Part shown: positions 45,608 to 58,352 of the stretch, one piece after another | How positions within the stretch are numbered: position 1 is the stretch's first letter | Layout of the letters: the number at the start of each line of letters is the position of its first letter | From: Silurus meridionalis | Lineage: Eukaryota > Chordata > Actinopteri > Siluriformes > Siluridae | Length of the DNA: 64,000 nt | Reading direction: 5' to 3' | Assembly (NCBI RefSeq): GCF_014805685.1 | Contig: NC_060906.1 | Location: forward strand, 18,174,164-18,238,163 | Made by a program: the position numbers and the translations under genes | Notes under the pieces: generated by a model | Seen by the model: the letters and a program-made list of their open reading frames with translations, nothing else | Told to the model about the DNA's origin: nothing | Databases searched by the model: none

Positions 45608-45980
45608 ATGGACAAATGTTTGTGGTCACCATGAATTAGCTGTTTTAATAACCACCACTCGTTTGGAAAGATATTGCACTAGATTTTGGATAGTTCTTGT
45701 GGAGATTTGTGCTCATTCAGCCACAAGAGCATTAGAGTCAAGCCAGGTACTGATTTATGCTGAGGAGGCCTGGGGTGCAGTCAGCGTTTCTAATTCATCC
45801 CTAAGGTGTTCCGTAGGGTTGAGGTTAGAGCTCAGGCTACTCAGGATTTTCCACTACAACCATATCTTTGTGGAACTCGCTTTGTGCACAGGGGGGCATT
45901 GTCATGATGGAACATACAATTGAGTGCCTCCAACTAACAAACTAACAGTTTAAGTCAGATGTCCTGATACTTTTCTCCTT
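45608..45980 (-). mobile_element. Tc1-like deletion derivative
   Basis: Left TATGGACAAATGTTTGTGGT, internal TGGAGATTTGTGCTCATTCA and GAGGCCTGGGGTGCAGTCAG, right TCAGATGTCCTGATACTTTT. Shortened after GGGGGGCATTGTCATGATGG. Confidence 0.85.
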
Positions 45981-46533
45981 AAAACTGTACGTTACATATT
46001 AAATAGTATAAAAATGATTAAAGTAGAGAAGTCAAAATTGATATAACTGATATATGAAAGGATTGAAATAGAAATAATAATTAGAAGTAATAAGGAGTCT
46101 ATCCGTAGCCTTTCTGGTTTACAGTACAATCAAATGCTGTATCATTTATTATTTTATTCATCTTCAATAACCGATTTATCCAAAATCACTGCACTGTCTA
46201 TGAGATGGAATGTCAGTTCATTTAGCGCTTCAAATGTCAGTCATTTTAAAAATCGAAAATATTTTGTTTTACATTTCTGAACATCACCTGGTTTGGAAAA
46301 TGCACAACCTTGACCGCTGGCCTAAGATGCTTAAAAATGCTCTATAAGACTAATCCTATTCTATCCTAAGTCAATTACAAATAAAATAGTCTAACAAACT
46401 TTATTTGGGCTTGTAAGTGGTAGAACAGCCCTTACAACAAGGAGTTTAAAACAAGGAGATAAAGGCGAGTTCACAAGTTTGGAACACAAATGAGAGCAGT
46501 GACTATTGAGTGTTATGATGAACTTGGGAATGG

Positions 46534-46536
<3 letters not shown>
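45981..46536. other. AT-rich sequence, nothing recognised
   Basis: No feature that I can support. Confidence 0.5.

Positions 46537-46601
<65 letters not shown>
46537..46601. repeat. (GT)n microsatellite
   Basis: About 32 GT units. An irregular GTGTGTATGTG run follows at 46734-46780. Confidence 0.97.
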
Positions 46602-46603
<2 letters not shown>

Positions 46604-46780
46604 CGCAGTGAATGCTAGTGACAGTGGGACACCTCTACCTGCTCCTGCAGGTTTGTCTCGGCCTCCCACTCTTGTGCACTCTCATGACAAGAGGAGCATA
46701 CGCCAATAAAGAGAACAGTTGCGTATATACAGTATGCGTGTATGTGTGTGTGTGTGGATGTGTCTGGTGTGTGTGTGTGT

Positions 46781-47884
46781 CTGTAAATGAAATGTCTGAA
46801 TAATCCTGTCCACCTTCCATGACTCATGCATTCTCTCATCTCTCACTCACTTTCATTATACATCAACCGTTACACACCTCCAGAGTCGCGCCAGCTGTTT
46901 TTATTTTCCTACTTAAATTGAAACCTGTGCTGGAACCGTGATATAATTGCAATGCTATGATAACCATATAATTCAATACTGCTGCTTTTCTATTCATCTT
47001 GGTATGTTTCCAATTTTTAAACAAGACAGAAACAAGCTTTGCTCTTCCCTCCAAGCTTTATTTCTTTTTTTGTAATGTCTCCAGGCAGGTATAATGAAAG
47101 GCCATATATGTCAGGATAAGATAAAAAAAGAAAAAAAGTTCCATGCTTGAATCTAACAAATGCAGGTGGGAAATGAAGTTAAATAAGGAAATTAAGAAAT
47201 GTCAGGATTGGCATAGGATTGGCCCTGGAAAAACATACGAGCCAATCATCTGAATTTGTTGTTCAACCATGACATCCTTAATTAGCATAGAATTGAGAAA
47301 ATGTCAATGCAAATGTCACTTGCTGATTTGCTGTTGTTTTGTTGGTTGCCACTGTCACTGAAATCACAGCTCTCTGTTGTACAAAGGAAACGAAATGGTC
47401 GCCTTCCCTTCTGCTACTGTCGAAGTTGTTCGGTAGTTTATTAGATAATCACAACAATCTAAAAATTCCATTGTCTCAAAATGTACTTTTTATCAAGCAT
47501 GCTTGCAAATAAACGACTTTAAATGCTATACATTACGTTTAAAACTCACTTAATTCCTCACACCGTCATTGTTGAACACATAAATGAGAATTAACACTAT
47601 TATGTTGATTTCAGTGCATGGTTTGAGTTGCTGTCATGTTGCAAGGTACCCACAGTGTGTCAGTGGCATATTAAAAGCTGATGAAATCCTGATGAAAGTC
47701 CATCAAAAAATCGTCCAATCTTTTATCTATTGAAATATCTTAAATGATTTCTGTATGAAGACACAATGCAAAATGTTAACAGCACCAGCTAGGTGGCTGC
47801 TTATATTAGATTACATACACATTACATACTGTTCATACATACACACATAATACTAAATAAGATGCCAAAATAATAGGCTACATA
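46781..47884. other. unique sequence; possible conserved block 47160-47350
   Basis: 47160-47350 holds CATCCTTAATTAGCATAGAA and GTCAATGCAAATGTCA (octamer-like) in DNA free of recognised repeats. No exon. Confidence 0.3.
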
Positions 47885-48332
47885 CACTTTATAGACAAAA
47901 GTATTGTGGCACCTGAACTTTCCAGCCATATGTGGTTCTTTCCCATACTGCAAAGTTAGAGGCCCACAATTGTATAGGATGTCTTTGGATGTGGTAGCAT
48001 TACATTTTCCCTTCAATTTATCTAGGAGACTCAAACCTGTTCTAGCAGGACAATGCTCCTGTGGTTTACATAGGTTTGTAGTGGAAGTTCTTGAGTGGCC
48101 TGCTTAAAGCTCTGACCTCAACCCTATTAAATTGCTTTGGGATGAATTAGAATGCTGACTGCACCCCAGGCTTTCTTTTGAACTTGTGGCTGAATTAAAA
48201 CAAATCTCTCACATTTTTCCAGAAGAGAGGATGTTATTATAACAGCAAATGGGGACTTGATGTGGAATTGAATATTCAAGAAGCACCTATGAATCTTATG
48301 GTCAGGTGTCCACAAACTTTGTTCATATAGTG
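47885..48332 (+). mobile_element. Tc1-like deletion derivative with both ends and TA target site
   Basis: The element starts CACTTTATAGACAAAAGTAT and ends TTCATATAGTG, each end flanked by TA (47883-47884 and 48333-48334). On the plus strand CAGGACAATGCTCCTGTGG is the decayed DNAPV transposase motif, and GAATTAGAATGCTGACTGCA is near the catalytic Glu region. Stops and indels are frequent. Confidence 0.9.
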
Positions 48333-48334
48333 TA

Positions 48335-50020
48335 TCAGGGATATTGTTTTTTACTATGTAGACACACTGACTTTATATGTGGTACATATAACATGTCACT
48401 AAAAAGCTAATTCAACAAAGCATAAGGAAAAAACGAATAAAGCTGAAAATAAAGTAGTTCTATGTAGTATTGTATTTTCTAGTCACAACATGATGTTTTG
48501 GAAAGTATATAAAGTCTATAGTTGTATCATAGTACCTAGCCCTTCAGTAACTTAATTATGAAATAACATTCAATCTGGCAATTTATACACTTTATGCAAT
48601 TTATTTAATAGTTGTTAGTAGATAATTTACAATATTACACCATGCGAAAGCTGAAAAGCTAGTTTAGAAAATACAGGGTTATTCATGAAATATTGCATTT
48701 TGCTCTTGAAATTAATTCTGCCACCATATCTAAAGAGACGTAAATTGTTTATTGTAACACTGCTGGTAGGTCAGGGGAGTAAATGAAGACTGAATCTCAG
48801 TGAAGATGTTTATAAATGACTTCCTGAATAAAGCCTACAGTAAGTATATTACTAGTGAATGTAAGTAAATGAACAAGTTAATAAGTAAATGAGGTGAAAG
48901 AACTTCACAAAACCACAATACATAAACTATGATGCCAAACTAGAGGAAACCCAAATAAGTAAACAGATACATATTTTTGCCATATTTTTCCTGTAATCTA
49001 TTAATATTGAATGGAATGGATAGGATTAATTCAACTGTCCTAGTTTATTTCATACCCAATGTACAGCATTGTGCTACAGCTGATGTGTCTCATCAGAAAT
49101 TTTTGAGGAAGTCTTTGAGGCCACAAATTAAATCAAGGACTTGTCCATTGGTCCCACTTATAAATACCACCAGTATCTGTGGTCAGACCCTTCTCCTATT
49201 ACCAGTTCTTTAATACCTGTTCTCCATGGTAGCCTTAATGGGGTTGCGGAAACAAAGCGCCACAGCACAGCCCGGGTAAATTACACGTGGGCAGAGCGAC
49301 ACCACTTTGATTTTTTCTGCTGTAATGAACGGTAAAGTCTGGACTGTCTGGCCGCACTGATGCGTGTGTGATAAGGATGGTTTATAGGAGCTGTGGGAAA
49401 TACTTTGTTTGCATGTGGTAGAGTGATACGAACAGCCATGTCATGTTTTATTCATGTTTAGAGCAGCAATGGAAAAGTAATAACAGTCTGCGGGTAAACA
49501 CTGAACCCTCTCACGACCGCAGGATCATACAGAATTGTCATAAGGGAATCAAAATCGAATTTATGAGGTGGAGGTGACTGTAAAACTGTCTTCGGCAAAA
49601 CCGGTCATGTCTGCTGAGCAACACGGGCCTGTGCGAGCACTCTATAAAAACAAACAAAAGCATTTTTTGGATTCTTCCTGGGTTTTATAAACCTTTTAAA
49701 ACTAGTGTCTGTGCTGGTACACAGTTGCTTCTTTACATTCATGTTGCCAGTTTGGTCATTATTTAAGCTTTACCGCTCACTATATATCCAAGCATTTCAC
49801 AAAAATGCTGCCACATTCTTACAAAATATACTGTCAAAAAATGCTTCCATATTTATCCAATTCTCATTCACAAACAGTATGCATCTGCTTACAACATTTG
49901 CAACAGTATGCTGACATTCTCAACTGCTTTAAAATATATACAGTATTCTACCCTATAATATAATGTGCACATTTACAAAATTCATTCTCACGTGTACAGC
50001 CACAATATATCCTAGAATTG
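48335..50020. other. unique sequence, nothing recognised
   Basis: 49230-49640 has higher CpG content (AGCGCCACAGCACAGCCCGG, CACTCTATAAAAAC) but no recognisable exon or promoter architecture. Confidence 0.4.
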
Positions 50021-50021
50021 G

Positions 50022-50236
50022 CTTTATTTGTCACATATACATTACAGCACAGTGAAGTTTGTTCTTCGCATATCCCAACTTGCTTGGAGACTGGAGTCAG
50101 AGCACAGGGTCGGCTATGATACGGCACCCCTGGAGCACAGAGGGTACCTTGCTCAAGGCCCCAAGCTTTGGCAATACCGGGGCTTGAACCCCCAAACTCA
50201 GTAGCCCAGCACTTTAACCACTGAGCTACCACCACT
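50022..50236 (-). repeat. tRNA-derived SINE, family 2, best copy
   Basis: On the minus strand it starts GTGGTGGTAGCTCAGTGGTT (A box) and continues GGGGGTTCAAGCCCCGG (B box), CCTTGAGCAAGGTACC, CTCCAGGGGTGCCGTATCAT and a tail TGTATATGTGACAAATAAAG. This is a tRNA head, a unique body and an AAATAAAG end, about 215 bp. Confidence 0.9.
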
Positions 50237-53200
50237 ACCACTGCTTTACACCTCTTTACTCTTTACTCCCACTTTGAGCCCAGTGTCTATTTTATTTTTA
50301 TTAAACTTTAAAACAATGCCAAGGGTTTAACCCCACTGTGACTTAAAATCTGAGGTACATACCGAACCGTGAATTTTGTGTCCTGATACACCCCTACTAT
50401 TTACACAACTAAAGCAAAGCAAATCAGACATAAAACCTGATGGAATATAAACAGTAAGATTATAGACTGAATGAAAGCACCCAATAATCTAATTATAAGG
50501 ACTATATTAGACAGTTCGATTTCAGGGAGTTTTTGAGTTATCCTTTGAACAGCAGCACACTCGACCTTGGCAGCAAGAGCAGTATAGTTTTTTAACAGGC
50601 CCAACACAAGCCAGCATTCTGCACACACACTTGGAATCTGCTCAGCTGAATGTCAACTAGCCCACTGCACCAAGCCACCGGGTGCTGACTATTATGAACT
50701 GTAGTGGGAGAAACTGAAAGGTGTAGTAGTTAACATGGAGCAGTCCACTGCCTCCATGATACAGGTGCTATCACTCTTTTCATGCTGATCAGATAATAAG
50801 GATCCACTACATTTTTGTGCACTTCCACTAGGTGCAGATTCCTTATTCTTTTACTGACTCGAGGATAATCGTCCACACTTATTATGCTGCGTGATCTATG
50901 TCTTCTAAGTTATTAGCCGGTCTGGTCCATTCCAAGTCTATCTGGAATGCATGGGTTCCATCTGGCTACTTCATCTGCCTTGTCTTTGCTCTTGCTTTAT
51001 CTGGGTCTCATTTGTTATGTAATTTTGGTTCCCCATCATTATTACCTAATCTTGAGCTGCCTTGTTGATTGGGTTGCTTATTGTTTTTACCTCATTAAGG
51101 TCTTTCTTGTCACGATATAGTTTCTTTGCCTTGTCTCTACCTTGTCACTATTCTTGTCCTGGATTACCTTGCATCCTTTGCGTAGCTATGCAATCTGGGT
51201 CCTGTCATGCTGTTAATTTATTTACCCAGCCTAAATACAACCTCATCATTATCCAATTTGGGCCCTTGGTGTCCCCTGTCAAATTTGCACCTGCAAGTGC
51301 ATCGTTTTCATACAACTGTAATAAGCAATAAAGATGCACTGATGAGAACACTTCTGTACTTAACTGTGTTTGATTAGACTTGATCTATGGCACCAGTACA
51401 AAGCCAAATGTTTCCACCAGTGCTGAACCCCACAATCAAACACTGATGATAGATTTAGTGGTGTCAGGATTTGCTCCTGTATTTCTTCTTTAGCTTGAGT
51501 TCAGTGTTCATCGACAAACACATGTTGTCTCCACTAAACTAAACCTGCAATGAACCGGCAACGTCTCCTGTCCTGATTAATTAATAACACCATGCCACAT
51601 TTCTGTTTTTTGATACAGATTTTAGTGTGTGTACAGATTAATATTTACTTTGCAATGATAATTGATAGCCCAAATTTACACCACCCACATGAGTGGCATG
51701 AAAGGCCTCATAACAGTAATAAAATGCTTACACTAATGCTGTAATTTTTATGTGACACCACTACAGCAGTACAATAAGAAATAATGAGCGGATTTTATAA
51801 GCTTGAATGGATCTGAAGTACAATGCGGATTATAAAGTCGCCTATTTAGAGCCCATAATTAACTGGTAATTAAGTGCTTAATCAGGACTTTGATTTGCTT
51901 TTTAATTAAACAAATACTGTCAGGCCAGCATCAGCCATACATTTTCAAGCTGAGTTAGTCATACCCAAGCAGACTGAGTAGATGCAATAAACCACCCCAT
52001 CCCCCCCTTCCCACCTGATTTCTCCTCTGAACACACAGTGAAGCCTGGCAACGTTAGAGTCACCTGGCAACCGAAATTACAGGGTAGCCTACAGCAAATC
52101 TCTGGACAGACACTGGGGTAGACTAGAAAACACAAAGAGGGACAGAATGGATGTATGATTAGCAAGACGGATGGATGGACATAAATGGATCGAGGATTGA
52201 ATGTATGGCTTATACAATAGTTAAATAAAATATTTGATGGATAGATGATGAATAGATTTATAAACGAATGAGCATGAAATGATTAATCCAAAATTGGAAG
52301 AGTGCGTAGAAAAAAGGTAAGATGGGTAGATATGCACATAGCTAGATAAGCATATAAAGATTCCAAAATTTATTGCCAGTAAGGCCAACACTAAGATTGT
52401 GAAACCCTAAAAAAAATCAATTGATTGACAAGTCAACTACAAAAGCTATGTTTTAAATCTATTAACTATTTTAAGAAGACAAATGATAATGCCTTGACAG
52501 TAGTGTGATTGCATCAGATGAGAAATACTGTTTTATGTTTTTAAACAATATCATTGTTCAAGAGTTTAGAGGCATCTATGAATAATTTTTTTTTTGCATG
52601 AAAGCAGTATTTTCGAATAAATTCTTTTCGGTAGTTGAACCTTCATGTAATTGACTGGTGAATCCCTAAATTCCTTATGACACCAGCGTGACGATTTTAA
52701 TGATGTATATCCATTAACCTGATTTTTTAAATCCAATTAGTCCTTAGTCATGCAGTGGAATAATGATGAACTAAGGTCTGTTGTGACAAATTTTCACTGT
52801 GACCCTGTGACAGCTTTTCAATTTACAACTGATTTCACATCTGAGAAGACAAAATTAATATTAAAAAAAAAAGCTTGCATTCGATTATTTTATTTTAGAT
52901 TTCATTATTTATTAACAGTGAAATTTCAGTCTGGAAAATCATTTTAAAAATATCCCGTACTCTTCTACAAAGACAATATTATCATGGACATTTGAAAACA
53001 TATTGATTAATAATGTGTTCTGTTCAAAAGAAGGCTGCAAAATGCAGCACAATGTTTAATCATGTCCCCTATTTTTATAAAGGGGAAAAAATGAAGAGAC
53101 AAAGAAACCATCTTAGAGAGCTTTTGTTATTAGTACAGCTTTTCTGCAAGTGAAATTTAATCCATTTCCAGCAAATTCAAGATAGAATAAGAAGAGCTCT

Positions 53201-53544
53201 GCAAAGACTGTAACTAAATTTTCAGCTAGATGAAGATGATTAACGTTATTTCCCGAATGAAACGTTATAAAAGTTCATGCTATGCAAAAAAAATGTATTT
53301 GGTTCAATTACAATATTATTGAATTATTTTAAAGGTGTCATACATTGATTTTGAATATCTCCCCAAGGACAATTGGTCTTATGTAATAGTAAAACTATTA
53401 TTGTTGATCCACATTTACTGTGGAAAAATAAACAAATATGGAAGACATTTATTAAAAACTGACTACCTTCGAAATCGTAAATAAAAAAGTGTAGCTATTA
53501 TAATTTGTCTACACACAAAAGAATTGCTTTACATAATACTTGCC
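50237..53544. other. mostly unique sequence, no gene recognised
   Basis: 50850-51360 resembles the 3' part of an LTR or retroposon (GCAATCTGGGTCCTGTCATG, AATAAGCAATAAAGATGCAC) without a pair. 51854-51910 is a TAATTA-rich block. The rest is AT-rich and featureless. Confidence 0.35.
51854..51910. promoter_or_regulatory. homeodomain-site cluster, possible enhancer
   Basis: ATAATTAACTGGTAATTAAG, then TGCTTAATC and TTTTTAATTAAA, give four TAAT-type cores in under 60 bp of repeat-free DNA. This is a motif observation only. AT-rich DNA can produce such clusters by chance. Confidence 0.2.
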
Positions 53545-54022
53545 AATGGTTTTGTAAAAACACACTTTTTAAACTTCCCATTCCACATTTATTTCCCATT
53601 TGCCTTTATAATAACCTCTACTCTTCTGGGTAGATGTTCTACTAGATTGTGGTTGAATAGATTTGTGTTAAATCAGCCACAAGGGTGTTAGTAAAGTCAG
53701 GTACTGATGTAGGTGAGGAGGCCTGGGGTGCAGTCAGCATTTTAATTCATCCCAAAGGTGTTCAATGGGTTTGATGTCAGAGCTCTATAGCAGGCCAATC
53801 AAGATCTTCCACACCAACCCATACAAACCAAATCTTTTGAGGCATTGTCTTGCTGGCGCAAGTTCGGATGTGATAGCATTGTGTTTTCTAGTCTTAAATG
53901 AAGGGATTTGTAAAAACATCCTATACAAGTGTGCGCCTCCAATATTTTGATAACAGTTTGGAGAAGAACCACATATAGCTGTAAACATTAGATGGCCCAA
54001 TACTTATGTCCAGATAATTTCA
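53545..54022 (-). mobile_element. Tc1-like deletion derivative
   Basis: AACTTCCCATTCCACATTTA, TTCTGGGTAGATGTTCTACT, GAGGCCTGGGGTGCAGTCAG, GAGAAGAACCACATATAGCT and the right end CAATACTTATGTCCAGATA. The left terminus is eroded. Confidence 0.85.
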
Positions 54023-54613
54023 CCTGTCAAAACATTACCTATTAAACTCCATACAAATCAGTAGATTTGGGATGTCATGATCACCTGCTATGTGTAATAA
54101 GTGACCCCCAGTCTATCCTTTGCCTTTCTGGTAACATTAAACCTAACTAGTGCAACCTGTCCAAATAAGACCTGCTGCTCTGTGAGGGAAATTCCCCCAA
54201 ATATAACTGGATAAACCACAATTGAAAGATAACGCCTGATCTTTTGTAACACACGATTGGAAACAGTTTGATATAGACCTGAGTGGGCAAATCAGATGAA
54301 CTGCCGTCGACTCAGTTGACATCTGCTTTCACATACAAAGAATCATAACAATTCAGTATATCCATAATTGTTGAACCCAACCTGATGAAATTGGCACTGG
54401 CCCAAAATGTATCTTGTCCTTCTTTTTATTCCACACAACGCCTCCTTCACTTCAACACTTGCATCCTATGCCAACAACAGTTGCCTAGCAACTCTATATT
54501 TGCCTGGAAGAATCCTACTCCAGTATTTATTTTTGATGCACAACAAGACCCCTGCTTGTGAATTTGCACAGAAACTGTTTCTAAGCACAAACTGAAAAGA
54601 CGCTGCAGGAAAT

Positions 54614-54615
<2 letters not shown>
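54023..54615. other. unique sequence, nothing recognised
   Basis: No feature that I can support. Confidence 0.45.

Positions 54616-54691
<76 letters not shown>
54616..54691. repeat. (GT)n microsatellite
   Basis: About 38 uninterrupted GT units. Confidence 0.98.
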
Positions 54692-54694
<3 letters not shown>

Positions 54695-57046
54695 TTTATT
54701 AAATCACAAAAAGGCACACATCCTTGTCTTGAGAAAGAAGGGCAAAAGTTCTAAATGTTTTTTTTTCTACAAAAAGGGTATAGTGCTCAATTTGAAAGTC
54801 ATCATGGACACATACTCTCACTGGCTGGTGTGCAGGATTTGTCTGGAGCCCCAGTGTGAGAGTAGAACATGTCAACCAAATGGAACTGAGAGTGGTCTTT
54901 CTAGTCCTCAAATTGCCATTACTATTTCTAAGACACCGAGTTGTGCTCATCAATCAGTGTGCTGGCACTTGGTCAGATGATGCTCTATGCCTTGCCTGAA
55001 ATCTCTCCAGGTGGCCTACCTATGGTTAACCTTATGAAAAGCAACTGACTTGGATGAACTGTCGAGACAGAGAATATGCCTTAGAGAGTGGTGTCACTAC
55101 ACAGAGGTGGTGTCCTAGATCTGGAAAAAAGTTATGTAAGGGCAAACCTCATTGCTAATGAGCTCAACTTTTTGTTGACTGGTTTACTCTGGGTCAGGAC
55201 GCATTGGCTCATGATCCATTCTACTATCCTGCTTCCATTTGCTTGTGATGCCGAATAGAATTTTGTTCTGTTGAGAGGACTGCAGGTTGAGTACTTTGAC
55301 CCAGCAGTACAAAAGAACTCCTGAATACAAATAAAGTGCGTAAGTGGCTTCAGGTAGAAACTGTGCTATATCATCTAAATCAACTGTTCCTAAATTACCA
55401 ATCTTCCTAAAGGGTGTGATTGACAGTGAAAACACCAATCATGATGTCTCACTGGGGGCTCATTAACTTGTCATAGCTTATCTGAAGTGAGAGAGCCATG
55501 CTCCCTCAAGAGCCTGACATGGGATCACCTTTGTACTCTAAACACTACCTTTTTGCTATCAATTACTTTAAGAAAACGACTGGGAGATCTACATACTTGG
55601 TAATAAGACCACCCTTTGAGCATTTGTGGCCAGATGATTCTAGTAAACTCCAGGTTTATTGCCCATCATTATATTCTATTTCAGCATTATGTCAGTCTGT
55701 CCTAAGCTGGGTCTTTGGGTGCATTACTCTTTTCCTTTTTTAGAACTAATGGGCCCAAACTTGCTCATTGTTTTAATGAGTTTTAAGGTTGTTTTAATCT
55801 TTCACTGAGTTCCTTCAAGACATGGTATGCACTGTGTATTGATGGTGATGCATTCCATGACTGAGACAGTACTGCATAGGCAGTGAGAATCAAATTATTA
55901 GATCAACTGTAAATTTGTCATTGTGGAAAGTAACAGGAAGATTATTGGCTGTCACATATTATTACCTTGGCCTATAATGACACCACTCTATAAGGAGCAT
56001 CTCTCCAGTGTGTGGCATTTTTTGGAGGAATGGTACTCCTGAAAAATATGTGCTGCTGCTCCCTGTGAATTATACAAGTTAACCTTGCCACTCTTACTAG
56101 CATGAGTGCAACAGTCATCTCTGAAAACGTTTCTTGTCAGTCCTATGGTCATCATTGAATAGAGGCTCCAGGCGATTCTCAGCGTCCCTTGCAATTACTG
56201 TAGATTGCAGATCTTAGCACCACATCAACTTGTAACCAGTCAGACCACAGTTTTACTTATACTGCTATTGAAACCAATTATCGAATTTTATGGACTGGAT
56301 GAACTGGTTTATTATTATTATTAGATGCCAATCAATGTACAACATCACTAAAATTACTAAACACCATAATGATCAAAGGTAGGATGTGGATTCCTATAGA
56401 AAAAAATAATAAATACACAAATAAATAATATATACACAGTGCACAGTGCATCCTACCTAACACATCCACTCAACCAACTACCAAACCCCCACACAGACAC
56501 AATGCACAAATTCCTAGCTGCTGAAGCGACTCCTATGCAAATCCACACCCTGTCTAATTTGACAAAATGCACAGATGAATTAGGATGCAAAATGGTAATT
56601 ACTCTGAAATAGACCATTGAAGAACGATTCTGTTAGCATTCTGAGGCACCTGGAATCCATTACAGTGCATGGTTTACTGTGCTAGACTTATGTGCATTCC
56701 CATACATCTGCACAATATGGAATATTAATGGATATTGAATGCAATGGCAAATAAATAAAAGTCAGTGTCTGGATTGGGGTTGAACTGCATTCAGTTCTGT
56801 GCAAACAGCAGCACTGTCCTCTTGTGACCTCTCCCAAACATCCCACCCACCCACACACACACAAAAAAAAAATAATAATAATAAAAAAAAAAAACACACA
56901 CTCAGACATGCATTTTTCTCCCACACATATATACACTGTGCAAATAAACATGGTGAGTCATGGAGTACTGCCTGCATGTCTCATGTGCTTCGAAATGGGA
57001 ATAGATGCTGAATTGTTGGTAGCTCACAGAATCTAATGTAATGAGC

Positions 57047-57048
<2 letters not shown>
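54692..57048. other. unrecognised stretch, balanced composition, possible old mobile element
   Basis: 54700-56250 has few simple repeats and unassignable open frames on both strands (55184-55438 minus, 55498-55743 plus). The texture suggests an old coding-derived element, but no motif could be named. An A-rich run with AATAATAATA lies at 56862-56895. Confidence 0.25.

Positions 57049-57103
<55 letters not shown>
57049..57103. repeat. (CA)n microsatellite
   Basis: About 27 CA units. Confidence 0.97.
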
Positions 57104-57106
<3 letters not shown>

Positions 57107-58003
57107 AAAATAAATGCATAGTTGAACCATTCAGTACCCTGAAAGTGCAAAGCTACCATCAGCCTCTTTGACTGTGGCAAACAGTCCTTTCACACACACA
57201 GTGTTTACACTGAGGCTGCAGTGTTTGTGATGTAAATGTATAAATGACAATCCAAACACAGCAGGAAAAAAACAGAACAAACAGAATCAGACAGAATTCT
57301 GCATTAGCCTCCTTTTTTCTACATTTTGTTATGACTAAATGCTATGGATATATACTATGGATTTTATTAATAAGGGATTTTATCAATGACATTTTTAAGA
57401 AATTCTATCAAACCTTATTAGTTTGTAATGAACCACTACTGAAATAGAAGTCAACTAAAATCAGCCGAAAATGCCCAATAAATATGTGTTTAAGTTCAAA
57501 AAGGCTTCATTGACTTGACAAATTAGTTCATTTTCAAAGGCTCAAAGTTAAGTAGTATAGATTTCCTACTTCCTACTAACTCCGAATACATTATGCAGGT
57601 CATGACATGATAAAGTTCTAAACTCCAGTTTTTTTCTGGCTTTAGATTTTTGTTTCCAGGGCAATCATATACCAGGTGCCTACAGCATACTGTATTCCTC
57701 TGGCCCAATACTTTTTCAAGCCCTATTTTTTTAAGTACTTATAATCTTAGAACCTTATTTTTCTCAAGTTAGTATGTTCTCAGGGTCACATACTGTATGG
57801 GTTGAAATGTTCACTGTATTCCAAGAGGCCCAATATTTTTAAGGTCCTGTATTCCAAGAGCCTACCGTTTCTCTGTTTCAGGGTTCTACTCAGATATATT
57901 CTCAAGTTTCTATGTCCAACTGTTTCCTAAAATGATTGGTAATAAACTAATGGGACATAATTTCATAACTCAAAATACTCTTATGGTGTATTTAAAACAA
58001 GTT
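57104..58003. other. AT-rich sequence, nothing recognised
   Basis: No feature that I can support. Confidence 0.45.
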
Positions 58004-58352
58004 CACTATACAGGTTCAAAACTATAGTGATACTTGACTTTTTCAACCATGTGTGTTTTTTTCACAAACTATTACTGCAAAGGTTCACAAGTGTATTGAA
58101 TGTCTTTGGATGTGGTAGGACGAAAATGTGCTGGAAGAACTATTCAAGCCCCATGAAGATATGTTTTTCATGGATTGTAGTGGAAGATCTTGTGTGGCCT
58201 GCTAAAGAGCTCTAACCTTAACCTATCCAACAACTTTAGGATGAATTGAAATGCTGACTGCACCACAGATACATCAGTACCTGACTTTACTAACACTCTT
58301 GTTGCTGAATGAGTACAAATCTCAACAAGCACACTTTTCTTCATATAGTGTA
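58004..58352 (+). mobile_element. Tc1-like deletion derivative, degenerate
   Basis: GAATGTCTTTGGATGTGGTA, TGGCCTGCTAAAGAGCTCTA, GAAATGCTGACTGCACCACA and the end TTCATATAGTGTATTT follow the order of 47885-48332, with larger gaps. Confidence 0.75.
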
